Shown here: piece by piece, positions 1 through 11,081 of the stretch
Numbering within the stretch: position 1 is the stretch's first letter
Layout: every line of letters starts with the position of its first letter
Assembly (NCBI GenBank): GCA_021209875.1
Contig: JAGYVD010000010.1
Location: 3,162,001 to 3,226,000 of the forward strand
Direction of reading: 5' to 3'
Source: Rosellinia necatrix
Lineage: Eukaryota > Ascomycota > Sordariomycetes > Xylariales > Xylariaceae
DNA length: 64,000 nt
The notes under the pieces: generated by a model
Told to the model about the DNA's origin: nothing
Databases searched by the model: none
The model's input: the letters and a program-made list of their open reading frames with translations, nothing else
Program-made: the position numbers and the translations under genes

Positions 1-605
1 GGTGCGTGCTGATCTACGATCGCGTCGGCCGTTGCGCGATGGAAGCTGCACCACGTCGGCTGAATTGTCGAGCTATGTATGTATCACGCAGATACCCCGC
101 CTCCCAGATACATCCATACAATGCATGTGTCGCCGTCTCTATCTATCGGATGACTCACTTATGCCTGTCTCACGGACTGTCGAGCTTGACCGACAAGTGG
201 CTCGTCAAGTTGTGTATAACGACAGGCATCTAGCCGGGAGCTAGCATCTGGTGTCTAGTGTAGTATAGGTCCGCAAAGCCGCATGCATGCTGCATGTTCC
301 AGGAAGGATGACTCATTGACTCAGTCACCCAACTCTCCACGATAGCGATTCCAGCCAGCGGATGATCGACGCGGCCACCGGTCACTGACGATCTGAAACA
401 ACCCGGGGGGTGGCGGGCAGACCATGCATGCATACATAATACCTACATAGTCTCCTTCCCCCACTTGGCCACGCTGCGCCGAACGTACGGGAACAAGACA
501 GAAGAACTTGAAACCTTCACCTGCCTTGCCCGAATAACCTGCCCACCTTTCACCATCAGCTCTGACCACCAGTACACATAGCCAGCAGGCACGAACTACA
601 GTAGT

Positions 606-671
606 GTACGTACATGCATACATACATACATGCACACATACATGCACACATACATGCATGCACACATACAG
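606..671. repeat. TACA/TGCA tetranucleotide microsatellite
   Basis: An alternating run of TACA, TGCA and CACA units, about 65 bp long and slightly interrupted. The open frames crossing it (His/Thr/Tyr-rich on one strand, Cys/Val-rich on the other) are products of the repeat, not genes. Confidence 0.85.
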
Positions 672-875
672 AGCCCGTCCGTCCTTCCCTCTCTTGCACA
701 TCGATGCGGGTCGATGCAAGACAAGACGAAACATCCGTCCTCTCCGTTTCCTGCCATCCGAGTGTCCCTGCCGTATCCAGCTAGCTGTCAGTCGTGCGGG
801 GGTGATCGATGGCGAACCGAGATGGCCGGGCTCTCGGCGATGCCTATTTACATCCATCCATACCGAAGTACTTGC

Positions 876-911
876 GTAGTAGGTAGTAGGTAGTAGGTAG
901 TAGGGTAGTAG
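876..911. repeat. GTAGTAG heptamer repeat
   Basis: About five units of a GTAGTAG-type heptamer, with one G insertion near the end. It belongs to the GTAGGTA-like motif class that recurs through the first 5 kb. Confidence 0.8.
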
Positions 912-956
912 CATACCTACGTAATGTACCCATCAGACACCTAGATTAGACGTTAA

Positions 957-974
957 TACTACTACTACTACTAC
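957..974. repeat. (ACT)n trinucleotide microsatellite
   Basis: Six uninterrupted ACT triplets, close to the preceding GTAGTAG repeat. The two share the TAGT/ACTA core in opposite strand sense. Confidence 0.8.
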
Positions 975-2237
975 GTAATGTACCCTGCCTAAGGTACTTG
1001 GTAAGTGGATACAACCTATAACTAAGTACCTACCTGAGTAGTGTAGAATAACCTGTCGCGGCTACCTAGGAAAAACGTGCCCAACGAGCCAATGAGAAAC
1101 GTGTGGGGCAAGCGTGCCGATTGGCTACACGTCAACCCGTCGCGCACCCAGTCCGCCCGCCGCGTGCTTCTTCCTCTTCTCCGCCTCCACTCGCCTCCTC
1201 CTCTCCCCTCTCCACACTTCCGCCTGCGTTTTCCCAGTTTGGAAATCTCTGGGACACGACGCACGAAAAGAAAAGAAGCAAAGTGAAAAAAGCCAAGAAA
1301 TATAAAGGAAACGAAAAGGAAGAAAGACACAGCATGAAAACGAAGCAAAAAAAAAAAAAGAGGATGCACTGGGCACCTCCGATCTCTTTGCGGCTTGGCG
1401 CCCAGCCTAAACCAAGATCTAAAATCATTACCGTACATACACTACACTACTTGTACATAACTACATGGTTATACGTACACTACTTCGTAGTGCACCACAT
1501 CCCATAGTTGGGTACCGATAAGAGCTAAGCCTATCTCAACGGCGCGTGCCAATTGACCAATGGGAGCCCGAGACGGCCGCCCTTCTTCGCCTCGAAGCGC
1601 TTGTCCATGGGTGGATCACGCGCTGCCGTGGAGCCCGGCGCTTGCTTGTGCCGCCATGCCCTCTTTTTCTCACTATTTTCTTTTATCGTATTTGGGTTGT
1701 GGAATGAAGGGGCGTACGGTGCACTTGGCGATCGGCCAGGTTAGTGGTGCAAGGGAGAAGACAGACGAACGAGAAATGAATTGAGCCTCGTGGTATGACC
1801 ACGTGAAATATGCCGTGTCGGAGATTGATGGGGTGAGTGGCGGCGCAAAAAACAAAACCAAAAAGGGACTCACGTACCTAGTAACTAACTATTTGTGTAG
1901 ATTATACCAACCCCGAAAAAAAAAACCCCCCTAACAATACTGCTCATTCTCCTCTCACTGCCTGAGCATGTTTCATGCTCCCATTGCCACACACACGTCG
2001 GGGCCTTGTTTAATGTCAAGGGCGGTTGTCATGCGGCGCACTGTCGAGTTTCGTCCGGTGCCTGGTTCCGATCCGGCTCGGGGCAAGAGAACGCCTAGCT
2101 CCGGGGGGGCAGCAGAACGCCTTGCCACCCCGCCGCGGACAAGGCTGTGAACCATGCCGAGATAATCTTCCGCAAATCGCAACCGTCGCTATGCTCCCAT
2201 ATCTCTTCCCATTCATGCTTCCTAGGATGGAGTACGA

Positions 2238-2262
2238 ATGCATGTATGCATGCATGTATGTA
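2238..2262. repeat. ATGC/ATGT microsatellite
   Basis: A short alternating ATGC/ATGT tract, the same tetranucleotide class as at 606-671. Confidence 0.75.
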
Positions 2263-2888
2263 TTCGTAGTAATGTACATAAGTGAAAATGTAACTGATGA
2301 ATACGAACGATATGATGTAATTTCCCGCCAGCGCCTAACTAGCCATCCGACGACCGTTTCTCGCTAGATGAGAGGCGCTAAATTCCCGTTATGGTACCTC
2401 GTCTATGTAGGTGAGCGTGCCTACCCTAGGTAGGGTAGGTAGGTATGTACTATCTACGTATCGCACACCATTACCTAGCCGCCGCGTTTGATTACTGGTG
2501 GGGTCGGCGAATTTGGGCTGTCAATAGGTATGGATAGACCACCTTACCTGGGGTTGTGTAGGTATAGGTATACGGTATACTTAAGTAGGCAAGCAAGTAA
2601 GGGAGTCTAAGTCAAAAATCTGGCCATGGTTCACCAGCCATCTACACACACCACATAAGCCCAGACAGGCGGCTATCCGGACCGTCCGAATTCCGGCGGA
2701 TGTGAATCGGCAAGACGAGGGGCGGTGCACGTAAGGGTTTAGTCGTTCTATCCCCGCCTCACCTCAACCCACCCCCCTTCTCATTGTGGCGCCGGCGCAA
2801 TCGACGAGCCGAGACCGCAAGGGCAACAGCATGCTATAGACCCGATTGCCCCCAATTTCCTCCCTTTTCCGCATTAATACGGTGGCAC

Positions 2889-2946
2889 CCTATGTCTATG
2901 CCTATGCCTATGCCTATGCCTGTGCCTATGCCTGTGCCTGTGTGCC
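2889..2946. repeat. CCTATG/CCTGTG hexamer repeat
   Basis: About nine hexamers of CCTATG drifting to CCTGTG, differing by single transitions. The Met-Pro dipeptide run in one frame is a by-product. Confidence 0.85.
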
Positions 2947-3359
2947 TACTGATACAGTCAAGCTATCGTAGCCGATGGTGGATTCAAGCGCAAGCGCCAC
3001 GCGCATAGTTGTAACCCAGCGAAACAGGGTTCGGGGAAAATGGCGAAAAAGAACCTGGGGGTCGATCACGGCGGTCGGCGCCGGCATGGATGGCACTCTT
3101 CCCGCAGCTCGCGGCCTACACAAGAGTCAAAGGTTCTATCAAAAGTTCTAGTGTTGCGCATCTGACCTGCGCTTCTGACCTGCTGCGCTGACATGATGAT
3201 ATATCGCATTGCACATGATCTCGAGCATAGAGAAATTGTGAAGCAGGGAGCGCCATAATCAATTAATCATCATCAGCACGAACTCGTACGTAAGCAAGGG
3301 GGAGGAGAGTGCACTAGTTAGTTTGGCCCGAGTGCGCAAAACTGTTGAAAAATCCGAGA

Positions 3360-3412
3360 CCCCTCCGACCCCTCGACCCCTCGACCCTCGATCCCTCGAC
3401 CCCTCGACCCCG
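3360..3412. repeat. CGACCCCT octamer repeat
   Basis: Six imperfect units of CGACCCCT with small length changes. All three frames read as low-complexity Pro/Arg/Ser/Asp peptide. Confidence 0.8.
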
Positions 3413-3688
3413 AAAATCCCTAGATTCCTCTATTTGCTTATTCATTCATTCCTCCATTCCGAGTTGCCACGCTGGCGAGACGCAGAACGGCAGCGAGGAA
3501 CGGAACGGGGAGAACGGGGAGAACGGTACAAGAGGTATTGCAGGTATAATCAGGCGTTGCATAACATGGTTCTCGCAGCAGGGTCTCGTCGCCGTGCATA
3601 AAATGCTTTGTGTCGCCATCTCGTTCGTCGCGGTGGTGCATACGTGTTGCTTGTGCGTGTGTGCGTGTCTGTGTGCACGCATTCGCGG

Positions 3689-3693
3689 TGCTG

Positions 3694-3728
<35 letters not shown>
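3689..3728. repeat. (CTG)n trinucleotide microsatellite
   Basis: About twelve CTG triplets with one ACT-type interruption near the start. The poly-Ala, poly-Ser, poly-Cys and poly-Leu frames here come from the repeat; no flanking coding sequence supports a protein. Confidence 0.85.
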
Positions 3729-3729
<1 letters not shown>

Positions 3730-4407
3730 GCTGCACCGCGTCCATCCACCAGTTGTACACGCATCCCCGCGTCGAGCGAAGATGCTCAGCATAGCCATGG
3801 GTGGTGCAGAGTAATACCACCCTAAGAGTTAGTTATTACCTATCTCGCAGTCCAACAGGGCTCTTAATTGTCTACCGGCTCCACATGTGCGCGCGGCATT
3901 AGCGCTCCGCATGGTAGCCATCCGTCTCGTTGTGTGCGTATCCGGGTACATTCTCAGAAACAAACTCAAGAGTATTCCCGGTCACTCTGCCCCGGGGCCA
4001 CACCAAGAACGTGACTTCGACTGAGATGCTGCGTCAGGTACAGGGCACATGTATAGGCCTATAGAAGACAAACATCCCAACCCGGCCAATGCAGCCGCCA
4101 ATGGATGCCCCATGTACCTAATGTACAACACCGCTAGTTATACACTACATAGATACATGCCTACTGGTCCGGTGCATACATGCGTGCCTGGTACAGTACA
4201 TACGGACATACATGATATCAGCACCTAAATGTCTGCGTGCCCGTACATGTGTCGCGCCTTCAGTGACTCATAGACGCGTGCATTAGGGACGCCGTCGATG
4301 TATTGCCCGTCGGAACGGTTCGTTCGATTGGGGGGAAACGTTGTACCGGATGGAGAGATCAACGGACGATCCTATGCCCACTGAGCTCGGCCCTGAGCGC
4401 CGCCCTG

Positions 4408-4435
4408 TTTTTTTTGTGTTTTTTTTTTTTTTTTT
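4408..4435. repeat. Poly-T tract
   Basis: A T run of about 26 bases interrupted once by GTG, in otherwise GC-balanced DNA. Confidence 0.8.
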
Positions 4436-4812
4436 ATTTAAGTTGCGAGCAGCAGCCCCCAGGTCACGATTGGTTCTTGGCTGATCATTCTTGGCGGACA
4501 ATGGGAGATGGGGGTTTGACTTGGATCCTCTCCCCCGCCCCAGCCCTAATTTCGCGCCGTATAAGCCCGAACAGAAGGGGTTGGTTCGGGTATGTATGTA
4601 ATGTATGTATGTATTCACCCATGTGATGCGCGCCGTTCGTTAGGTGGAATCGATCACACAGGGCGGCTTTACTACTAGTTGGGTTTGAGCTGCGACACGC
4701 TACAGAACACTAACAGAGCGTAATTTGCGGCTACCATCTACTTCCGACAGCCTTTTCGAGCATGTGTGCCTTACGGTAACTATCTGCCAAAGTAGACATG
4801 TATCTCTCGCCA

Positions 4813-4841
4813 GGGCGGATCGAGGGCGGATCGAGGGCGGA
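4813..4841. repeat. GGCGGATCGAG short tandem repeat
   Basis: Two and a half near-identical copies of an 11-bp GGCGGATCGAG unit. Nothing suggests a function. Confidence 0.75.
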
Positions 4842-5280
4842 TAGGTAGGACAAATTAAGGTTGTAGGAGACATATATTCCACCCCATTGGCCAGCACTAA
4901 AAAATGACGAAGGACTGACTACCTAGGTAGGTAGAGCGGGTACCTCGTAGTTAGTCTGTAGTTATATATGTAGTGTAGGTACATACCCAGGTAGGTACAT
5001 AGGAACCCTGGAGGTATGTTATGTTAGTGTAGTGTAGGTAGTTGGTCAATCGAGGGAAACAAGAGGCAAAAATGGTCCTCTCGCTGTAATAGTCCAAGAC
5101 ATGCCAAGCAGCCGCTCCACTTCTGCTAGTTATGGGTCCACCTCTGTAGGTATTAGTGAGGCTCCACTCTTTTTTGGTGTTGCCCACTACCATGACTACC
5201 CCACCTGCATGAGCAGCATAGCCGTCTATTTTCGGTACGTACCCTCACTATCAAACGGTGTAAGTCGGCTAACTGGTTCA

Positions 5281-5894
5281 ATAACCTCACCACCTTCTTC
5301 TCAACTCCCATCCCTACCCTGTCCTGCCCTGCCCTGCCTCGCCCTACCCAACAGACACGAGGGAAGAGCAGATGCCATCTACATGTCACTGGTTTGCAAA
5401 TTATCGTCGATACCCCATGTTTCAGGTTTCGCTTCCTGCATTGGGCTGGCGACCTCGACCCATCGGTCGCTCTTTGAAGCTGCTGATTGACATGCGGCCC
5501 ATCGTGACGCCCGCCATGGCCAGTCCATCCACGTCGAGGATAAGAGGACCTCTATCCTCCTCCTGTCCTCTCTTCTCTTCTCCCGCCAGACCAGTTCTTC
5601 AGTTTCATCTCTAGACCAATAAATTCCTTTCTTTCTTTTCATATCTCGCTTTTCCTTGTTTGTCCCCTAGACCTGTCCCCAAGGTCATCTATCCCGTCCA
5701 CGGCCTTGGCTCCCTCCCCCCCCTTCCCTATCACCCACTCATCCATCTATCCGCTGTGTCGATACATATTCTATTCGGCCGTTCAGATAACGTGCCGTAG
5801 TGGAGCTGGTTCTCCCCTTCCGTTCCCTTCCAAACGTAGCAAATAATCTGCTTGTTCTTGTCCAAGAGACAGGAGCGGCTAACCCACAATCGAC
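5281..5894 (+). promoter_or_regulatory. Pyrimidine-rich upstream region of the 5,895 gene
   Basis: Long C/T-rich stretches (around 5,285-5,350, 5,550-5,590 and 5,710-5,740) and a CCAAT box at 5,616-5,620 lie upstream of the start codon. CT tracts of this kind are common just upstream of fungal genes without a clear TATA box. The exact transcription start cannot be read from the sequence. Confidence 0.5.
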
Positions 5895-7630
5895 ATGGCT
5901 ACGTAAGTTCATATCCACTTATACTCCAGCCATCCAAGACGCCGCCAACAGAGATGCTAACATGCCCAACACTCAGTCTGGCAGCGGGCATGTCTTTTGA
6001 CTTTACTTTCCCTTCCTGCGAGCCGGCCACCCCGCCGAGCTATTCTTTTGATCCGTCTCTGTTCGAGATTTCCTACAATCCCGAGCATGCTCGCACAAGC
6101 TCGTATGGTTCAGTCTCTCCCTCCGGGTCATCGCCCTCCGACTCGGTCAGCACGCGGGTCACCACACCTGCGCGCTCTCCGCCCCCCATCCGCCAGCATG
6201 GGCCTGTCCTGCTACCCAAGATCCGCTCGCAAGACCAGACCATTGAGTCGCCTGCTAAGCGGATGAAGAGGTCGACCACGACCCCCGCGGCGAGGCCCAT
6301 GCGCCAAAGGAACGTTCGGCCCGCTCACACTCGAAGCTTTACCAACCCCGAGGCTCTGAGCTTTGACAGTTCCTTCTTCAGCCCGGTTCAGGACCAGACC
6401 GCATTTCCCTCTTCGCTGCTCTGCTCGCCAATTTCCTTCTCGCAGGATGCGATTGAACCCCGACGTGCGTCAAGCGTAGGGCTTGACAGTGCTACTCTAG
6501 AGCGATTCGGCTTTCCCACGTACCGTCAAATGCCATCGTACATACCGGCCGTCTCTCAGTCGCAACCTCAACCTGAGCAGTTCATGTACGACTTCTCACC
6601 GCGGGATACGTCACCCTTCAGCTTGGCATCCACTCCAGACCCCACGCCATCTACCACCCTCATGAACTACCTGACCGCGCCCAATCCGGCCCCTTCTCTG
6701 GTGCGGTCCATCTCTTATCCCCTTCGGGACCCCAATCTCAAGTATTCTTGGTGGGATGTCCGGCAAGTCCGGCAATGGTCTACCTTCAACCTGGATACGA
6801 TCCTGTCCCTACCAGGCGCGTCCGCGCTCCTCAACTACCCCGTACCAGCGACTATGTTCCCTCAATTCCCCACGAACGCTCGTCATCCTGAAACGGAGGC
6901 CGCTTTACACAACATTTACGCCTCGTACTACATACCGAAGCTCAACTCGGCGTTAAGTGTGTCCTCGCAGCGGGCTCTGCAATTCTCTGTCCCCAGCACG
7001 AAGAACCAGTCTACCACCTCCCCCGACCATCTCATCGTTGCCAACATGACCGGCGAGTCGTCAACAGCAGCAGCTATCTTCGGTGGGAAGCCGACCGCCC
7101 GCGTCGTTGGTCTCGTCAAATCCTTTGACCGCTTCAATACCGGGATGCGCGTCGAGGACAATATCAAGCGCATCGAGTATCTGCGCGGATTGGCGCATCT
7201 GCACCACGTCATGCGTGAGCACAGCACACGCTACGGTTTCATTCTCACCGAGATCGAGCTGGTGCTAGTTCGCAACGGTGCCGAGGGCACACCTCACTTC
7301 GGGTACCTCGAAGTGACCAGGGTTCAGCTCGCCTCTCCCGAGGCAAGCGATGACGACGAGGGCACTCCACTAACGGCTTGTCTTGCCCTTTGGGGTCTAT
7401 GCATGATAGCCGGTGATGAGCCAGTACCCGGCCAGGCGCGGTGGAAGGCTGAAATCGGCGCCCCTGCCGAGGGCACCCGCCGCAAGGTGCTTCCTCGTGA
7501 CAGTTGGATCCCGCAACCGCAAGTCGCCGAAAAGCGGGTGGTCAAGACCGCCCGAGGCTGGGTCGAACCCGATGACCCCGTCTGCCGAAAGGAGTTGGGC
7601 AAGAGGGGCGTGCGATACAGCAGATGCTAA
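5895..7630 (+). CDS. Conserved-looking fungal protein of unknown function, 553 residues
   Basis: Two exons. Exon 1 is 5,895-5,902 and encodes Met-Ala plus two bases. The intron is 5,903-5,976 (74 nt) with donor GTAAGT, branch sequence GCTAAC near 5,956 and acceptor CAG. Exon 2 runs to the TAA at 7,628-7,630. The spliced start reads MATLAAGMSFDFTFP. An unspliced upstream ATG at 5,852 would read through the intron and is less likely. Residues 1 to about 255 are Ser/Pro-rich and look disordered, with a basic PAKRMKR cluster at about 95-101 that could be a nuclear signal. The C-terminal half looks folded: SWWDV (260-264), VVGLVKSFDRFNTGM (379-393), TEIELVLVRNG (427-437), TACLALWGL (from 469). I recall similar proteins across filamentous ascomycetes, without an established role. 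There is no signal peptide or membrane segment. Codon use is GC-rich and shows no RIP damage. Confidence 0.85.
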
Positions 7631-9454
7631 GTATGATGTCTACCTATAAATACGCAGCTCGGGCTGGTTCCCGGGGGTTACGAGTATTGGGAAGTTGTAC
7701 ATAGAGACACTGGCGTCACTCATCATCTTTTGGGGCGAGGCTTTTTCCTTTTTTTTTCTTATTTTACCTTTTTTTTTTTTTCTTTAGGCGAAGTCTTATC
7801 GTCGGAGTCTCGGATAGGGAGTTCTTACGATTGATGAGGACGGTACATACAGGACGGGTACATGGTTACTAGCAATAGTGAATAGCTTCTTTTCCCACGT
7901 AATATCTTACAAATTCAAGAAATCTTGTCAGAGCCAATCAATTGCCGGAGAGATCCGACGTAATTACTCAATCCCTCTGTATCGCGCCGTGGTGGTCGTC
8001 TGCATTATGCCATATTCTTCCCCCCACGCGCCATTTACGCCTGCAATGCAACCGAAGCACTGCTATAATGAGTGTGCCTGGTCAGGTTGTTCTGATCTAC
8101 GTCGGGGGCGCTGAGCTCGAAGGTCGCCACGAGTTCTCCCAAGCCAAGCTCCCCACTACAGTTTCCAAGGTACACCTGTGGTTGGATTCAAATATGCCTC
8201 GACTGAGAACACACGGGCCATTGGATGTAACCTAAGACCAACCCCAACTCTAGAGAACAACGGACCCCAAATTCCGAAGCTGCTGCTGCGGAGAAAGAAA
8301 GCTAAAGTGCCTGAGGCGCACACGCCAATCGATAGCTAGATTATCAAAGCTGCCAGCCAGCGGAGCGTTTCAAAAGTCGCGGGGGGGACCCGGGACGTCG
8401 TCCACAGCTAGGCATACTCGCTGCGCCCTTTCCGTTTCCTTGCTGGCGAGAATGACATTCGCATTTTGACGCAGATCCTGTGATTTTCCGTCTGATACGA
8501 GTTAAATTATACCTTGGGCAGAAAGGCAACGACTGGTTGGGGTAAAACAACAAATAAATGGAAAGGGGCCGTCAGAACTATTCCCCAGGCCCCGCCGCCG
8601 CCGCCCCCAAAACGCCCGGCACAGGCTATCATGTGTCCCTCATAATGCGATATCGTCTTGGGGTCCACATGGTCCTAACAAACGGAAAAACCTCTCAGTC
8701 GCAGCGCAACGTTGCCGCGGGGCCGGAACCCAGCTGTCATGCTCGCGTGAGGAGAGATGATTACACTGGTTTCAGAGAGGTCGTTTAGTTGGGTTGGGGT
8801 ATATTAGGGGGGGGGCTGAAGAAGATAGTTTGGTTCAGTCGGTTTGGTTGGCGAAAGGAGGCATACCATGTGTGAGCACATATATCCTCTGTGCTACACT
8901 GTACCTACTTACTCGGTTGGGCAGCATGGGATTCCATTTTCAGCTCGTGCTTAAGTGACCCCTCGGGTCCAGTTGCACTCTTTAAAGCACTCACATTGGC
9001 AGATGAGAACTGTTGGGAGTTGATCGGATGTAGTTAATATATGAATGTGAGATGTGATGCCGCGGATTAAGCCAATATCGGAAAAGTTGGCGACATGCAG
9101 GAACGCTCGTGGCACAGGTCGTATTGAGAGATCTCTTCTTGCTATCTTACAACGCCACTAATTTTGCTAGGTTATTGAATCTACAGTGACGGCGAGGTGA
9201 GTTTATATCCTAGCAGCTGATCAGCTCATAACCCCGGCTCAAACCCAGCATTCACGATCCTATATATGAACATATGTGGTACTTGACACTTCACCGATAC
9301 TTGAATGTCAACCTATCCACCTAGTATAATACCAATCTTATACAACCCTCGTGCCCCGGCTCTTGCCGGACTATCTCTAGTGCCGTCTAGTCAGACTCGT
9401 GGAAAACAATGTCGACTAGAGTCACATACTCCGCCGACTCACTACGTCGTTCAA
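7631..9454. other. Intergenic region
   Basis: T-rich runs at 7,740-7,785 follow the 5,895 gene and probably include its 3' untranslated region. An ATG at 8,068 opens 55 codons and could be an exon with a weak GT donor near 8,170, but nothing downstream supports it. Local AT content rises from about 8,870 onward. No other gene, tRNA or clear repeat was found. Confidence 0.5.
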
Positions 9455-9590
9455 GTTTACCGGCGTGATAGCCTTGTCACGGTCTTCACTGCTGGTAATT
9501 CCAGAAATGACTTATGTTATTGCACAAGGAGGGAAGATCCTTCCGTCAGGCAGTCCCCAGTTATTCTGGCTTATATATGTAGTCTTTTGG
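9455..9590 (+). repeat. Lightly mutated relative of the 12.5-12.8 kb inverted-repeat element
   Basis: The sequence around ACTGCTGGTAATTCCAGAAA (from about 9,487) matches 12,711-12,815 in the same orientation, and 12,519-12,583 in the reverse orientation. Most differences are C to T or G to A in the AT-block copies. This copy keeps its GC content. It includes a short palindrome, GGAAGATCCTTCC (9,531-9,543). Only one arm is found here, so it may be a solo end or a truncated element. Confidence 0.65.
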
Positions 9591-9868
9591 GCCCGTGCCC
9601 GGCAGAGGCCCACACGCCGGGCTTGGTTCCGTGACAAGCCTCGCTCTACACCGAACATACTCCGAGTAGCCTTCATCCAAAATTGCTGTGGTGCAGTATC
9701 CACTATGCGTACTGTTATTTGCACACGGGGCGGAGTAGTACTACTGTTTATGATGTGCTTGATTAGGCGGCGTAGTTATGGATAGTAGTCCGCGGCCCTA
9801 CAACTGGGCAGCGTGGGGGGTCCTTCCTCGCATCCTACGAGGAATTTCCTCCGGTATAAGTCAGTTCC

Positions 9869-10409
9869 TTAGAAGAGATATATCCCGGGTGGGTTTGTGC
9901 ACAACATCGTGGGTATAGCCTGCACCGTTATGCTTATTAGCTTGAGTTCCCTGGAGATGAGGGTAAGATAGACCGGGGACTTACGATTATTGGGCGTACG
10001 CAGCAGGCAGCAACCTTTCCAATTTGACCACATTGGTTCTGGAAATCGCTGGCGCTGATGATTGTGATATATGCTACAAATAGTGAGTAAGCCCACAGCG
10101 CTCGTAACGACTATGGTGTCCTTACGAGGAGAACAGCTATTCGGGATTTTAAGTTAGCGATTATTTATCCAAGATCGAAGTGATTAAATGACAGTACCTC
10201 CAGTGGTATTGGAGGTTAGGACTGCCAAAAGATCTCAGCAAAGGGGCAAGAACATACTCAATATAATCCCCTAACAAACCCTGGGTGCAACAATACGCAG
10301 TATCATACGCGATATTGGTACAAGGCGCATAGATTTGAGTTTCTAACCCAAGTGGCAAGGCTCCGACGACCATAAGGTCAATTAACACGATAAGAGAGAG
10401 CATATTCAT
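9869..10409 (-). pseudogene. Class II hydrophobin gene, probably disrupted
   Basis: Class II hydrophobins are small secreted amphipathic proteins that coat aerial hyphae and spores. Exon 1 (10,409-10,258) starts with a hydrophobic signal segment (LSLIVLIDLMVVGALP) and gives C30-X9-C40-C41. An intron at 10,257-10,198 (60 nt; donor GTATGT, CTAAC branch, acceptor GAG) places the next Cys after exactly 11 residues, as the family expects. Further along, SASDFQNQC-X8-CC is read from about 10,056. An intron at 9,984-9,920 (65 nt; GTAAGT donor, CAG acceptor) joins it to an exon ending ...TMLCTNPPGIYLF and TAA at 9,869-9,871, giving CC-X11-C. The problem is the middle: after the fourth Cys the frame runs HLITSILDK to a stop at 10,161-10,163, and about 110 nt separate it from the next coding piece with no GT donor (GATAAAT where one is needed). 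So this is either a broken gene, a gene with an insertion, or one with a non-canonical intron. Joining the pieces would give about 100 residues, normal for the family. Confidence 0.7.
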
Positions 10410-10476
10410 CTTGGCGGTATGGATCAGATGCCCTTTTACTCAATGCGAGGCCCAACTTTTGGCGGGTTAGGTTATA

Positions 10477-10483
10477 CTTTATA
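10477..10483 (-). promoter_or_regulatory. TATA box candidate of the hydrophobin gene
   Basis: On the minus strand TATAAAG lies about 70 bases upstream of the hydrophobin start codon. That spacing is reasonable for a fungal core promoter and supports the chosen start. Confidence 0.4.
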
Positions 10484-11081
10484 TCCAAAAACGCACAACA
10501 AGATACCGCTGACCTTGATTTATCGTCAGGCCATCTCGTCTCTTAGCCGTTTGACACCAATACAGAACCTGGAGTTCTGGCCCATCTAGCTGAACCTTGG
10601 CAAGCCGCTATCACAATTTGTCATGCAGTCGATGCTGCCAGACGTTAGGGCGATGCCCTCTGTTGCATTTCGAGCCGAGAACCCCAATGGCTGATACTAA
10701 GCAGAGGTAGTAAAGAGGCGCTACAGATTTTTATATGGCCTGGTGTCCAGATGGTGGTGTCTCAGCTGATAATTACACGTACACTACAGCCCTGCTATTG
10801 AAGTCTTGCTACACCTGAGCTAAAGATCGGTTTCGCAGTGTGATAGGCTAACTCTGTTCTTACCTGTTCGGATGGGAGCATGCTTTGATAACTTAGCTCC
10901 GGCTCAAGCGCCGGAGCTGCCGGGTGGGGTAGCCCTCCGAAGGTATCCCTCAACCTATCCGACGACGCCATCTCCTATGCTCTTCCACATCTTCCTGTCT
11001 CCAGCAAAAGGCAGTCCCGTCAGCTGGTTCGCTACCGTGATTATCATCTAATCGGCCACTACATGCTCAAGATCCCCGGCA
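10484..11081. other. Intergenic region between hydrophobin and GNAT genes
   Basis: This holds the divergent upstream regions of two genes. The only notable structure is a hairpin at 10,895-10,918. No open frame of interest was seen. Confidence 0.5.
10895..10918. other. GC-rich hairpin
   Basis: AGCTCCGGC and its exact complement GCCGGAGCT are separated by a 6-base loop. It lies about 165 bp upstream of the GNAT start codon. It may be a regulatory site or a scrap of a mobile element; the sequence does not decide. Confidence 0.5.

Larger units (their letters stand above)
1..5280. other. Intergenic region, microsatellite-rich, no supported gene
   Basis: No reading frame here shows a believable protein. 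The longer open frames are low-complexity (proline/serine-rich, poly-alanine or phenylalanine-rich) and overlap simple repeats. CCAAT-type boxes occur around 1,090, 1,120 and 1,557, so promoters of genes outside the window are possible. A purine-rich stretch lies at 1,260-1,365. GTAGGTA/TACCTAC motifs recur through the region. I found no tRNA A-box plus B-box pair. A gene with several short exons could be missed by eye. Confidence 0.6.

Noticed and set aside
321..914. 197-residue minus-strand frame
   Set aside because: It crosses the TACA/TGCA and GTAGTAG repeats and its remainder has no domain-like pattern.
1022..1507. Overlapping frames on both strands, up to 138 residues
   Set aside because: They arise from complementary purine/pyrimidine-rich tracts (Lys-rich on one strand, Phe/Leu-rich on the other).
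3345..3820. Frames of 108-149 residues on both strands
   Set aside because: They are held open by the CGACCCCT and CTG repeats and contain long single-residue runs; no protein-like sequence around them.
8068..8235. Possible small exon starting MSVPGQVVLIYVGG
   Set aside because: No downstream exon or family match could be found to support it.
9869..10096. 75-residue minus-strand frame starting MGLLTICSIYHN
   Set aside because: It is a +1 shadow of the hydrophobin exon; the other frame gives the family's cysteine pattern.
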